A stretch of DNA of 64,000 nucleotides from Loxodes magnus (lineage: Eukaryota; Ciliophora; Karyorelictea; Loxodida; Loxodidae). Where the stretch lies: NCBI GenBank assembly GCA_946699065.1, contig CAMPDV010000142.1, forward strand, positions 248,001 through 312,000, given 5' to 3'. This document shows positions 27,326-42,839 of the stretch, one piece after another. A model generated the notes under the pieces. That model saw nothing but the letters and a program-made list of their open reading frames with translations, searched no databases and was not told the DNA's origin. The first letter of the stretch is position 1, and each line of letters opens with the position of its first letter. The position numbers and the translations under genes are program-made.

Positions 27326-30300
27326 CGTCTTATCTCAACTTCCCGATACGATGAACTCTGAATCACTGGATATAGCCACAGCTAATACATAACCGTAGCG
27401 ACCACTCATGGTCTTACAGGTACCTGTCTTGACGTCCCATAGTCTCACCGTCTAATCATAACTTCCCGATACGATGAACTCTGAATCACTGGATATAGCC
27501 ACAGCATTTACATAACTAGTGTGACCACTCATGGTCTTACAGGTACCTGTCTTGACGTCCCATAGTCTCACCGTCTAATCTCTACTTCCCGATATGATGA
27601 AATCTGAATCACTGGATATAGCCACAGCATATACATAATTAGTGTGACCACTCATAGTCTTACAGGTACCTGTCTTGACGTCCCATAGTCTCACCGTCTA
27701 ATCATAACCTCCCGATACGATGAACTCTGAATCACTGGATATAGCCACAGCATATACCTAACCGTAGCGACCACCCATGGTCTTACAGGTACCTGTCTTG
27801 ACGTCCCATAGTCTCACCGTCTAATCATAACCTCCCGATACGATGAACTCTGAATCACTGGATATAGCCACAGCATATACATTACTAGTGTGACCACTCA
27901 TGGTCTTACAGGTACCTGTCTTGACGTCCCATAGTCTCACCGTCTAATCATCACTTCCCGATGCAATGAACTCTGAATCACTGGATATAGCCACAGCATA
28001 TACATAATTAGTGTGACCACTCATGGTCTTACAGGTACCTGTCTTGACGTCCCATAGTCTCACCGTCTAATCTTAACTTCCCGATACGATGAACTCTGAA
28101 TCACTGGATATAGCCACAGCATATACATAACTAGTGTGACCACTCATGGTCTTACAGGTACCTGTCCTGACGTCCCATAGTCTCACCGTCTAATCATAAC
28201 TTCCCGATACGATGAACTCTGAATCACTGGATATAGCCACAGCATATACCTAACCGTAGCGACCACTCATGGTCTTACAGGTACCTGTCTTGACGTCCCA
28301 TAGTCTCACCGTCTAATCATAACCTCCCGATACGATGAACTCTGAATCACTGGATATAGCCACAGCATATACATTACTAGTGTGACCACTCATGGTCTTA
28401 CAGGTACCTGTCTTGACGTCCCATAGTCTCACCGTCTAATCATAACTTCCCGATACGATGAACTCTGAATCACTGGATATAGCCACAGCATATACCTAAC
28501 CGTAGCGACCACTCATGGTCTTACAGGTACCTGTCTTGACGTCCCATAGTCTCACCGTATGATCTCTACTTCCCGATACGATGAACTCTTAATCACTGGA
28601 TATAGCCACAGCATATACCTAACCGTAGCGACCACTCATGGTCTTACAGGTACCTGTCTTGACGTCCCATAGTCTCACCGTCTAATCATAACTTCCCGAT
28701 ACGATGAACTCTGAATCACTGGATATAGCCACAGCATATACATTACTAGTGTGACCACTCATGGTCTTACAGGTACCTGTCTTGACGTCCCATATTCTCA
28801 CCGTCTAATCTCTACTTCCCGATGCGATGAACTCTGAATCACTGGATATAGCCACAGCTAATACATAACTAGTGTGACCACTCATGGTCTTACAGGTACC
28901 TGTCCTGACGTCCCATAGTCTCACCGTCTAATCTCTACTTCCCGATATGATGAAATCTGAATCACTGGATATAGCCACAGCATATACATTACTAGTGTGA
29001 CCACTCATGGTCTTACAGGTACCTGTCTTGACGTCCCATATTCTCACCGTCTAATCTCTACTTCCCGATACGATGAACTCTGAATCACTGGATATAGCCA
29101 CAGCATATACATTACTAGTGTGACCACTCATGGTCTTACAGGTACCTGTCCTGACGTCCCATAGTCTCACCGTCTAATCATAACTTCCCGATACGATGAA
29201 CTCTGAATCACTGGATATAGCCACAGCATATACCTAACCGTAGCGACCACTCATGGTCTTACAGGTACCTGTCTTGACGTCCCATAGTCTCACCGTCTAA
29301 TCATAACTTCCCGATATGATGAAATCTGAATCACTGGATATAGCCACAGCATATACCTAACCGTTGTGACCACTCATGGTCTTACAGGTACCTGTCTTGA
29401 CGTCCCATAGTCTCACCGTCTAATCATAACCTCCCGATACGATGAACTCTGAATCACTGGATATAGCCACAGCACATACATAATGTGTGTGACCACTCAT
29501 GGTCTTACAGGTACCTGTCTTGACGTCCCATAGTCTCACCGTCTAATCTCTACTTCCCGATACGATGAACTCTGAATCACTGGATATAGCCACAGCATTT
29601 ACATAACTAGTGTGACCACTCATGGTCTTACAGGTACCTGTCTTGACGTCCCATAGTCTCACCGTCTAATCATAACTTCCCGATACGATGAACTCTGAAT
29701 CACTGGATATAGCCACAGCATATACCTAACCGTTGTGACCACTCATGGTCTTACAGGTACCTGTCTTGACGTCCCATAGTCTCACCGTCTAATCATAACT
29801 TCCCGATATGATGAACTCTGAATCACTGGATATAGCCACAGCATATACATTACTAGTGTGACCACTCATGGTCTTACAGGTACCTGTCTTGACGTCCCAT
29901 AGTCTCACCGTCTAATCTCAACTTCCCGATACGATGAACTCTGAATCACTGGATATAGCCACAGCATATACCTAACTAGTGTGACCACTCATGGTCTTAC
30001 AGGTACCTGTCTTGACGTCCCATAGTCTCACCGTCTAATCTTAACTTCCCGATACGATGAACTCTGAATCACTGGATATAGCCACAGCATATACCTAACC
30101 GTTGTGACCACTCATGGTCTTACAGGTACCTGTCTTGACGTCCCATAGTCTCACCGTCTAATCATAACTTCCCGATGCGATGAACTCTGAATCACTGGAT
30201 ATAGCCACAGCATATACATAACTAGTGTGACCACTCATGGTCTTACAGGTACCTGTCTTGACGTCCCATAGTCTCACCGTCTAATCATAACTTCCCGATA

Positions 30301-31204
30301 TGATGAACTCTGAATCACTGGATATAGCCACAGCATATACCTAACCGTAGCGACCACTCATGGTCTTACAGGTACCTGTCTTGACGTCCCATAGTCTCAC
30401 CGTCTAATCATAACCTCCCGATACGATGAACTCTGAATCACTGGATATAGCCACAGCATATACATTACTAGTGTGACCACTCATGGTCTTACAGGTACCT
30501 GTCTTGACGTCCCATAGTCTCACCGTCTAATCATAACTTCCCGATACGATGAACTCTGAATCACTGGATATAGCCACAGCATATACATAATTAGTGTGAC
30601 CACTCATGGTCTTACAGGTACCTGTCTTGACGTCCCATAGTCTCACCGTCTAATCATAACTTCCCGATACGATGAACTCTGAATCACTGGATATAGCCAC
30701 AGCATATACATAACTAGTGTGACCACTCATGGTCTTACAGGTACCTGTCTTGACGTCCCATAGTCTCACCGTCTAATCATAACTTCCCGATACGATGAAC
30801 TCTGAATCACTGGATATAGCCACAGCATATACCTAACCGTAGCGACCACTCATGGTCTTACAGGTACCTGTCTTGACGTCCCATAGTCTCACCGTCTAAT
30901 CATAACTTCCCGATGCGATGAACTCTGAATCACTGGATATAGCCACAGCATATACATAATTAGTGTGACCACTCATGGTCTTACAGGTACCTGTCTTGAC
31001 GTCCCATAGTCTCACCGTCTAATCATAACTTCCCGATACGATGAACTCTGAATCACTGGATATAGCCACAGCATATACATTACTAGTGTGACCACTCATG
31101 GTCTTACAGGTACCTGTCCTGACGTCCCATAGTCTCACCGTCTAATCATAACTTCCCGATACGATGAACTCTGAATCACTGGATATAGCCACAGCATATA
31201 CCTA

Positions 31205-31240
31205 ACGTAGCGACCACTCAGTCTTACAGGTACCGTCTTG
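31205..31240 (-). other. Degenerate junction with several small losses
   Basis: Within about 36 bases, one C of ctaaccgtag, two bases of catggtc and one base of acctgtc are missing. The first unit is 120 bp and the next 122 bp. This is the most eroded spot in the window. It could mark a recombination scar or a local assembly fault. Confidence 0.6.
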
Positions 31241-33050
31241 ACGTCCCATAGTCTCACCGTCTAATCATAACCTCCCGATACGATGAACTCTGAATCACTG
31301 GATATAGCCACAGCATATACCTAACCGTAGCGACCACTCATGGTCTTACAGGTACCTGTCTTGACGTCCCATAGTCTCACCGTCTAATCATAACTTCCCG
31401 ATGCATGAACTCTGAATCACTGGATATAGCCACAGCTAATACATAATTAGTAGCGACTACTCATGGTCTTACAGGTACCTGTCTTGACGTACCATAGTCT
31501 CACCGTCTAATCATAACCTCCCGATACGATGAACTCTGAATCACTGGATATAGCCACAGCATATACATTACTAGTGTGACAACTCATGGTCTTACAGGTA
31601 CCTGTCCTGACGTCCCATAGTCTCACCGTCTAATCATAACTTCCCGATACGATGAACTCTGAATCACTGGATATAGCCACAGCATATACCTAACCGTAGC
31701 GACCACTCATGGTCTTACAGGTACCTGTCTTGACGTCCCATAGTCTCACCGTCTAATCATAACTTCCCGATACGATGAAATCTGAATCACTGGATATAGC
31801 CACAGCATATACCTAACCGTAGCGACCACTCATGGTCTTACAGGTACCTGTCTTGACGTCCCATAGTCTCACCGTCTAATCATAACTTCCCGATGCATGA
31901 ACTCTGAATCACTGGATATAGCCACAGCTAATACATAACCGTAGCGACTACTCATGGTCTTACAGGTACCTGTCTTGACGTACCATAGTCTCACCGTCTA
32001 ATCTCTACTTCCCGATATGATGAAATCTGAATCACTGGATATAGCCACAGCATATACCTAACCGTTGTGACCACTCATGGTCTTACAGGTACCTGTCTTG
32101 ACGTCCCATAGTCTCACCGTCTAATCTCAACTTCCCGATGCGATGAACTCTGAATCACTGGATATAGCCACAGCATATACCTAACCGTAGCGACCACTCA
32201 TGGTCTTACAGGTACCTGTCTTGACGTCCCATAGTCTCACCGTCTAATCTCTACTTCCCGATATGATGAAATCTGAATCACTGGATATAGCCACAGCATA
32301 TACCTAACCGTAGCGACCACTCATGGTCTTACAGGTACCTGTCTTGACATCCCATAGTCTCACCGTCTAATCTTAACTTCCCGATACGATGAACTCTGAA
32401 TCACTGGATATAGCCACAGCTAATACATAACTAGTGTGACCACTCATGGTCTTACAGGTACCTGTCCTGACGTCCCATAGTCTCACCGTCTAATCTCTAC
32501 TTCTCGATATGATGAAATCTGAATCACTGGATATAGCCACAGCATATACCTAACCGTTGTGACCACTCATGGTCTTACAGGTACCTGTCTTGACGTCCCA
32601 TAGTCTCACCGTCTAATCATAACTTCCCGATATGATGAAATCTGAATCACTGGATATAGCCACAGCATATACCTAACCGTTGTGACCACTCATGGTCTTA
32701 CAGGTACCTGTCTTGACGTCCCATAGTCTCACCGTCTAATCTCTACTTCCCGATATGATGAAATCTGAATCACTGGATATAGCCACAGCATATACCTAAC
32801 CGTTGTGACCACTCATGGTCTTACAGGTACCTGTCTTGACGTCCCATAGTCTCACCGTCTAATCATAACTTCCCGATATGATGAAATCTGAATCACTGGA
32901 TATAGCCACAGCATATACCTAACCGTTGTGACCACTCATGGTCTTACAGGTACCTGTCTTGACATCCCATAGTCTCACCGTCTAATCATAACTTCCCGAT
33001 ATGATGAAATCTGAATCACTGGATATAGCCACAGCATATACCTAACCGTT

Positions 33051-36000
33051 GTGACCACTCATGGTCTTACAGGTACCTGTCTTGACGTCCCATAGTCTCA
33101 CCGTCTTATCTCAACTTCCCGATACGATGAACTCTGTTTCACTGGATATAGCCACAGCATATACCTAACCGTTGTGACCACTCATGGTCTTACAGGTACC
33201 TGTCTTGACGTCCCATAGTCTCACCGTCTAATCTTAACTTCCCGATACGATGAACTCTGAATCACTGGATATAGCCACAGCATATACCTAACCGTTGTGA
33301 CCACTCATGGTCTTACAGGTACCTGTCTTGACGTACCATAGTCTCACCGTCTAATCTCTACTTCCCGATATGATGAAATCTGAATCACTGGATATAGCCA
33401 CAGCTAATACATAACTAGTGTGACCACTCATGGTCTTACAGGTACCTGTCTTGACGTCCCATAGTCTCACCGTCTTATCATAACTTCCCGATACGATGAA
33501 CTCTGAATCACTGGATATAGCCACAGCATTTACATAACTAGTGTGACCACTCATGGTCTTACAGGTACCTGTCCTGACGTCCCATAGTCTCACCGTCTAA
33601 TCTCTACTTCCCGATATGATGAAATCTGAATCACTGGATATAGCCACAGCATATACCTAACCGTAGCGACCACTCATGGTCTTACAGGTACCTGTCTTGA
33701 CGTCCCATAGTCTCACCGTCTAATCTTAACTTCCCGATACGATGAACTCTGAATCACTGGATATAGCCACAGCATATACCTAACCGTTGTGACCACTCAT
33801 GGTCTTACAGGTACCTGTCTTGACGTCCCATAGTCTCACCGTCTAATCTCTACTTCCCGATATGATGAAATCTGAATCACTGGATATAGCCACAGCTAAT
33901 ACATAACTAGTGTGACCACTCATGGTCTTACAGGTACCTGTCTTGACGTCCCATAGTCTCACCGTCTTATCATAACTTCCCGATACGATGAACTCTGAAT
34001 CACTGGATATAGCCACAGCATATACCTAACCGTTGTGACCACTCATGGTCTTACAGGTACCTGTCTTGACATCCCATAGTCTCACCGTCTAATCTTAACT
34101 TCCCGATATGATGAAATCTGAATCACTGGATATAGCCACAGCATATACATTACTAGTGTGACCACTCATGGTCTTACAGGTACCTGTCTTGACGTCCCAT
34201 AGTCTCACCGTCTTATCTCAACTTCCCGATACGATGAACTCTGAATCACTGGATATAGCCACAGCATATACATTACTAGTGTGACCACTCATGGTCTTAC
34301 AGGTACCTGTCTTGACATCCCATAGTCTCACCGTCTAATCTTAACTTCCCGATACGATGAACTCTGAATCACTGGATATAGCCACAGCATATACCTAACC
34401 GTTGTGACCACTCATAGTCTTACAGGTACCTGTCTTGACGTCCCATAGTCTCACCGTCTAATCTCTACTTCCCGATATGATGAAATCTGAATCACTGGAT
34501 ATAGCCACAGCTAATACATTACTAGTGTGACCACTCATGGTCTTACAGGTACCTGTCTTGACGTCCCATAGTCTCACCGTCTAATCATAACTTCCCGATG
34601 CATGAACTCTGAATCACTGGATATAGCCACAGCATATACATAATTAGTGTGACCACTCATGGTCTTACAGGTACCTGTCTTGACGTCCCATAGTCTCACC
34701 GTCTAATCATAACCTCCCGATACGATGAACTCTGAATCACTGGATATAGCCACAGCATATACATTACTAGTGTGACCACTCATGGTCTTACAGGTACCTG
34801 TCCTGACGTCCCATAGTCTCACCGTCTAATCTCTACTTCCCGATATGATGAAATCTGAATCACTGGATATAGCCACAGCATATACCTAACCGTTGTGACC
34901 ACTCATGGTCTTACAGGTACCTGTCTTGACGTCCCATAGTCTCACCGTCTAATCATAACCTCCCGATACGATGAAATCTGAATCACTGGATATAGCCACA
35001 GCATATACCTAACCGTTGTGACCACTCATGGTCTTACAGGTACCTGTCTTGACGTCCCATAGTCTCACCGTCTAATCATAACCTCCCGATACGATGAACT
35101 CTGAATCACTGGATATAGCCACAGCACATACACAACTAGTGTGACCACTCATGGTCTTACAGGTACCTGTCTTGACGTCCCATAGTCTCACCGTCTAATC
35201 ATAACCTCCCGATACGATGAACTCTGAATCACTGGATATAGCCACAGCACATACACAACTAGTGTGACCACTCATGGTCTTACAGGTACCTGTCTTGACG
35301 TCCCATAGTCTCACCGTCTAATCATAACTTCCCGATACGATGAACTCTGAATCACTGGATATAGCCACAGCATATACAGAACTAGTGTGACCACTCATGG
35401 TCTTACAGGTACCTGTCTTGACGTCCCATAGTCTCACCGTCTAATCATAACTTCCCGATACGATGAACTCTGAATCACTGGATATAGCCACAGCATATAC
35501 CTAACCGTTGTGACCACTCATGGTCTTACAGGTACCTGTCTTGACGTCCCATAGTCTCACCGTCTAATCTCTACTTCCCGATATGATGAAATCTGAATCA
35601 CTGGATATAGCCACAGCATATACCTAACCGTTGTGACCACTCATAGTCTTACAGGTACCTGTCTTGACGTCCCATAGTCTCACCGTCTAATCTCTACTTC
35701 CCGATACGATGAACTCTGAATCACTGGATATAGCCACAGCATATACCTAACCGTTGTGACCACTCATGGTCTTACAGGTACCTGTCTTGACGTCCCATAG
35801 TCTCACCGTCTAATCATAACTTCCCGATACGATGAACTCTGAATCACTGGATATAGCCACAGCATATACCTAACCGTTGTGACCACTCATGGTCTTACAG
35901 GTACCTGTCTTGACGTCCCATAGTCTCACCGTCTAATCATAACCTCCCGATACGATGAACTCTGAATCACTGGATATAGCCACAGCACATACACAACTAG

Positions 36001-36430
36001 TGTGACCACTCATGGTCTTACAGGTACCTGTCCTGACGTCCCATAGTCTCACCGTCTAATCATAACTTCCCGATACGATGAACTCTGAATCACTGGATAT
36101 AGCCACAGCATATACAGAACTAGTGTGACCACTCATGGTCTTACAGGTACCTGTCTTGACGTCCCATAGTCTCACCGTCTAATCATAACTTCCCGATACG
36201 ATGAACTCTGAATCACTGGATATAGCCACAGCATATACCTAACCGTTGTGACCACTCATGGTCTTACAGGTACCTGTCTTGACGTCCCATAGTCTCACCG
36301 TCTAATCTCTACTTCCCGATATGATGAAATCTGAATCACTGGATATAGCCACAGCACATACCTAACCGTTGTGACCACTCATGGTCTTACAGGTACCTGT
36401 CCTGACGTCCCATAGTCTCACCGTCTAATC
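33051..36430. repeat. 27-unit block duplicated at 38205-41584
   Basis: The copies lie 5154 bases apart (42 units minus 12 bases, explained by two 122-bp units and one 113-bp unit between). They share the very rare ctgtttcac variant (33135 and 38289), the frameshifted unit (34600 and 39754) and the whole order of variants. I saw one difference, near 34975 (gaaatc against gaactc). They part at 36431, ataac against tctac. Confidence 0.85.
33351..33593 (-). pseudogene. Stop-free two-unit WD40 fragment, first copy in a 5154-base duplication
   Basis: 80 codons are open, with D-V-R-T-G in the first unit (AGG for AAG), T-S-Y/N and S-G-S-Y-D-K, then T-S-Y/L, D-F-I-I and S-G-S-R-D before the stop at codon 32. 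It is identical to 38505-38747 and lies inside the duplicated block 33051-36430. Confidence 0.4.
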
Positions 36431-37862
36431 ATAACTTCCCGATACGATGAAATCTGAATCACTGGATATAGCCACAGCATATACATAACTAGTGTGACCA
36501 CTCATGGTCTTACAGGTACCTGTCTTGACGTCCCATAGTCTCACCGTCTAATCATAACCTCCCGATACGATGAACTCTGAATCACTGGATATAGCCACAG
36601 CACATACACAACTAGTGTGACCACTCATGGTCTTACAGGTACCTGTCTTGACGTCCCATAGTCTCACCGTCTAATCATAACTTCCCGATACGATGAAATC
36701 TGAATCACTGGATATAGCCACAGCATATACATAATTAGTGTGACCACTCATAGTCTTACAGGTACCTGTCTTGACGTCCCATAGTCTCACCGTCTAATCA
36801 TAACTTCCCGATGCGATGAACTCTGAATCACTGGATATAGCCACAGCATATACATTACTAGTGTGACCACTCATGGTCTTACAGGTACCTGTCCTGACGT
36901 CCCATAGTCTCACCGTCTAATCTCTACTTCCCGATACGATGAAATCTGAATCACTGGATATAGCCACAGCATATACATAATTAGTGTGACCACTCATAGT
37001 CTTACAGGTACCTGTCTTGACGTCCCATAGTCTCACCGTCTAATCATAACTTCCCGATACGATGAAATCTGAATCACTGGATATAGCCACAGCATATACA
37101 TAATTAGTGTGACCACTCATGGTCTTACAGGTACCTGTCTTGACGTCCCATAGTCTCACCGTCTAATCATAACTTCCCGATACGATGAACTCTGAATCAC
37201 TGGATATAGCCACAGCATATACCTAACCGTTGTGACCACTCATGGTCTTACAGGTACCTGTCTTGACGTCCCATAGTCTCACCGTCTAATCATAACTTCC
37301 CGATACGATGAAATCTGAATCACTGGATATAGCCACAGCATATACAGAACTAGTGTGACCACTCATGGTCTTACAGGTACCTGTCTTGACGTCCCATAGT
37401 CTCACCGTCTAATCATAACTTCCCGATACGATGAACTCTGAATCACTGGATATAGCCACAGCTAATACCTAACCGTTGTGACCACTCATGGTCTTACAGG
37501 TACCTGTCTTGACGTCCCATAGTCTCACCGTCTAATCTCTACTTCCCGATACGATGAACTCTGAATCACTGGATATAGCCACAGCATATACCTAACCGTT
37601 GTGACCACTCATGGTCTTACAGGTACCTGTCTTGACGTCCCATAGTCTCACCGTCTAATCTTAACTTCCCGATACGATGAACTCTGAATCACTGGATATA
37701 GCCACAGCATATACATTACTAGTGTGACCACTCATGGTCTTACAGGTACCTGTCTTGACGTCCCATAGTCTCACCGTCTAATCATAACTTCCCGATGCAT
37801 GAACTCTGAATCACTGGATATAGCCACAGCTAATACATAACTAGTGTGACCACTCATGGTCT

Positions 37863-37975
37863 TACAGGTACCTGTCCTGACGTCCCATAGTTGTCTAAAC
37901 TTCCCGATATGATGAAATCTGAATCACTGGATATAGCCACAGCATATACATAATTAGTGTGACCACTCATGGTCT
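37863..37975 (-). other. 113-bp unit with a 10-base loss around codons 30-35
   Basis: The tag tacagg recurs after 113 bases. The segment encoding S-D-x-T-V-R is partly missing (catagttgtctaaac). The loss shifts the frame. It is absent at the corresponding place in related blocks, so it is a private event. Confidence 0.75.
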
Positions 37976-38204
37976 TACAGGTACCTGTCTTGACGTCCCA
38001 TAGTCTCACCGTCTAATCATAACTTCCCGATACGATGAACTCTGAATCACTGGATATAGCCACAGCATATACCTAACCGTTGTGACCACTCATGGTCTTA
38101 CAGGTACCTGTCTTGACGTCCCATAGTCTCACCGTCTAATCATAACTTCCCGATACGATGAAATCTGAATCACTGGATATAGCCACAGCATATACAGAAC
38201 TAGT

Positions 38205-41200
38205 GTGACCACTCATGGTCTTACAGGTACCTGTCTTGACGTCCCATAGTCTCACCGTCTTATCTCAACTTCCCGATACGATGAACTCTGTTTCACTGGA
38301 TATAGCCACAGCATATACCTAACCGTTGTGACCACTCATGGTCTTACAGGTACCTGTCTTGACGTCCCATAGTCTCACCGTCTAATCTTAACTTCCCGAT
38401 ACGATGAACTCTGAATCACTGGATATAGCCACAGCATATACCTAACCGTTGTGACCACTCATGGTCTTACAGGTACCTGTCTTGACGTACCATAGTCTCA
38501 CCGTCTAATCTCTACTTCCCGATATGATGAAATCTGAATCACTGGATATAGCCACAGCTAATACATAACTAGTGTGACCACTCATGGTCTTACAGGTACC
38601 TGTCTTGACGTCCCATAGTCTCACCGTCTTATCATAACTTCCCGATACGATGAACTCTGAATCACTGGATATAGCCACAGCATTTACATAACTAGTGTGA
38701 CCACTCATGGTCTTACAGGTACCTGTCCTGACGTCCCATAGTCTCACCGTCTAATCTCTACTTCCCGATATGATGAAATCTGAATCACTGGATATAGCCA
38801 CAGCATATACCTAACCGTAGCGACCACTCATGGTCTTACAGGTACCTGTCTTGACGTCCCATAGTCTCACCGTCTAATCTTAACTTCCCGATACGATGAA
38901 CTCTGAATCACTGGATATAGCCACAGCATATACCTAACCGTTGTGACCACTCATGGTCTTACAGGTACCTGTCTTGACGTCCCATAGTCTCACCGTCTAA
39001 TCTCTACTTCCCGATATGATGAAATCTGAATCACTGGATATAGCCACAGCTAATACATAACTAGTGTGACCACTCATGGTCTTACAGGTACCTGTCTTGA
39101 CGTCCCATAGTCTCACCGTCTTATCATAACTTCCCGATACGATGAACTCTGAATCACTGGATATAGCCACAGCATATACCTAACCGTTGTGACCACTCAT
39201 GGTCTTACAGGTACCTGTCTTGACATCCCATAGTCTCACCGTCTAATCTTAACTTCCCGATATGATGAAATCTGAATCACTGGATATAGCCACAGCATAT
39301 ACATTACTAGTGTGACCACTCATGGTCTTACAGGTACCTGTCTTGACGTCCCATAGTCTCACCGTCTTATCTCAACTTCCCGATACGATGAACTCTGAAT
39401 CACTGGATATAGCCACAGCATATACATTACTAGTGTGACCACTCATGGTCTTACAGGTACCTGTCTTGACATCCCATAGTCTCACCGTCTAATCTTAACT
39501 TCCCGATACGATGAACTCTGAATCACTGGATATAGCCACAGCATATACCTAACCGTTGTGACCACTCATAGTCTTACAGGTACCTGTCTTGACGTCCCAT
39601 AGTCTCACCGTCTAATCTCTACTTCCCGATATGATGAAATCTGAATCACTGGATATAGCCACAGCTAATACATTACTAGTGTGACCACTCATGGTCTTAC
39701 AGGTACCTGTCTTGACGTCCCATAGTCTCACCGTCTAATCATAACTTCCCGATGCATGAACTCTGAATCACTGGATATAGCCACAGCATATACATAATTA
39801 GTGTGACCACTCATGGTCTTACAGGTACCTGTCTTGACGTCCCATAGTCTCACCGTCTAATCATAACCTCCCGATACGATGAACTCTGAATCACTGGATA
39901 TAGCCACAGCATATACATTACTAGTGTGACCACTCATGGTCTTACAGGTACCTGTCCTGACGTCCCATAGTCTCACCGTCTAATCTCTACTTCCCGATAT
40001 GATGAAATCTGAATCACTGGATATAGCCACAGCATATACCTAACCGTTGTGACCACTCATGGTCTTACAGGTACCTGTCTTGACGTCCCATAGTCTCACC
40101 GTCTAATCATAACCTCCCGATACGATGAACTCTGAATCACTGGATATAGCCACAGCATATACCTAACCGTTGTGACCACTCATGGTCTTACAGGTACCTG
40201 TCTTGACGTCCCATAGTCTCACCGTCTAATCATAACCTCCCGATACGATGAACTCTGAATCACTGGATATAGCCACAGCACATACACAACTAGTGTGACC
40301 ACTCATGGTCTTACAGGTACCTGTCTTGACGTCCCATAGTCTCACCGTCTAATCATAACCTCCCGATACGATGAACTCTGAATCACTGGATATAGCCACA
40401 GCACATACACAACTAGTGTGACCACTCATGGTCTTACAGGTACCTGTCTTGACGTCCCATAGTCTCACCGTCTAATCATAACTTCCCGATACGATGAACT
40501 CTGAATCACTGGATATAGCCACAGCATATACAGAACTAGTGTGACCACTCATGGTCTTACAGGTACCTGTCTTGACGTCCCATAGTCTCACCGTCTAATC
40601 ATAACTTCCCGATACGATGAACTCTGAATCACTGGATATAGCCACAGCATATACCTAACCGTTGTGACCACTCATGGTCTTACAGGTACCTGTCTTGACG
40701 TCCCATAGTCTCACCGTCTAATCTCTACTTCCCGATATGATGAAATCTGAATCACTGGATATAGCCACAGCATATACCTAACCGTTGTGACCACTCATAG
40801 TCTTACAGGTACCTGTCTTGACGTCCCATAGTCTCACCGTCTAATCTCTACTTCCCGATACGATGAACTCTGAATCACTGGATATAGCCACAGCATATAC
40901 CTAACCGTTGTGACCACTCATGGTCTTACAGGTACCTGTCTTGACGTCCCATAGTCTCACCGTCTAATCATAACTTCCCGATACGATGAACTCTGAATCA
41001 CTGGATATAGCCACAGCATATACCTAACCGTTGTGACCACTCATGGTCTTACAGGTACCTGTCTTGACGTCCCATAGTCTCACCGTCTAATCATAACCTC
41101 CCGATACGATGAACTCTGAATCACTGGATATAGCCACAGCACATACACAACTAGTGTGACCACTCATGGTCTTACAGGTACCTGTCCTGACGTCCCATAG

Positions 41201-41584
41201 TCTCACCGTCTAATCATAACTTCCCGATACGATGAACTCTGAATCACTGGATATAGCCACAGCATATACAGAACTAGTGTGACCACTCATGGTCTTACAG
41301 GTACCTGTCTTGACGTCCCATAGTCTCACCGTCTAATCATAACTTCCCGATACGATGAACTCTGAATCACTGGATATAGCCACAGCATATACCTAACCGT
41401 TGTGACCACTCATGGTCTTACAGGTACCTGTCTTGACGTCCCATAGTCTCACCGTCTAATCTCTACTTCCCGATATGATGAAATCTGAATCACTGGATAT
41501 AGCCACAGCACATACCTAACCGTTGTGACCACTCATGGTCTTACAGGTACCTGTCCTGACGTCCCATAGTCTCACCGTCTAATC
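38205..41584. repeat. Second copy of the 33051-36430 block
   Basis: About 3.4 kb matches the first copy almost base for base. The high identity over 27 units suggests the most recent large duplication in the window. Confidence 0.85.
38505..38747 (-). pseudogene. Stop-free two-unit WD40 fragment, second copy in a 5154-base duplication
   Basis: The translation is identical to 33351-33593 and the surrounding units are in the same order, 5154 bases apart. It ends at the usual TAG at codon 32. Confidence 0.4.
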
Positions 41585-42839
41585 TCTACTTCCCGATACG
41601 ATGAACTCTGAATCACTGGATATAGCCACAGCATATACCTAACTAGTGTGACCACTCATGGTCTTACAGGTACCTGTCTTGACGTCCCATAGTCTCACCG
41701 TCTAATCATAACCTCCCGATACGATGAACTCTGAATCACTGGATATAGCCACAGCACATACACAACTAGTGTGACCACTCATGGTCTTACAGGTACCTGT
41801 CTTGACGTCCCATAGTCTCACCGTCTAATCATAACTTCCCGATACGATGAACTCTGAATCACTGGATATAGCCACAGCATATACCTAACCGTTGTGACCA
41901 CTCATGGTCTTACAGGTACCTGTCTTGACGTCCCATAGTCTCACCGTCTAATCATAACTTCCCGATGCGATGAACTCTGAATCACTGGATATAGCCACAG
42001 CTAATACATAACCGTAGCGACCACTCATGGTCTTACAGGTACCTGTCTTGACGTACCATAGTCTCACCGTCTAATCTCTACTTCCCGATATGATGAAATC
42101 TGAATCACTGGATATAGCCACAGCATATACCTAACCGTTGTGACCACTCATGGTCTTACAGGTACCTGTCTTGACGTCCCATAGTCTCACCGTCTAATCA
42201 TAACCTCCCGATACGATGAACTCTGAATCACTGGATATAGCCACAGCATATACCTAACCGTAGCGACCACTCATGGTCTTACAGGTACCTGTCTTGACGT
42301 CCCATAGTCTCACCGTCTAATCATAACTTCCCGATACGATGAACTCTGAATCACTGGATATAGCCACAGCATATACATTACTAGTGTGACCACTCATGGT
42401 CTTACAGGTACCTGTCTTGACATCCCATAGTCTCACCGTCTTATCTCAACTTCCCGATGCAATGAACTCTGAATCACTGGATATAGCCACAGCATATACA
42501 TAATTAGTGTGACCACTCATGGTCTTACAGGTACCTGTCTTGACGTCCCATAGTCTCACCGTCTAATCATAACTTCCCGATGCGATGAACTCTGAATCAC
42601 TGGATATAGCCACAGCATATACATTACTAGTGTGACCACTCATGGTCTTACAGGTACCTGTCTTGACATCCCATAGTCTCACCGTCTTATCTCAACTTCC
42701 CGATGCAATGAACTCTGAATCACTGGATATAGCCACAGCATATACATAATTAGTGTGACCACTCATGGTCTTACAGGTACCTGTCTTGACGTCCCATAGT
42801 CTCACCGTCTAATCATAACTTCCCGATGCGATGAACTCT

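Noticed and set aside
31205-31240. A boundary between two different arrays
   Set aside because: Units on both sides belong to the same family with the same variants; only small losses mark the spot.
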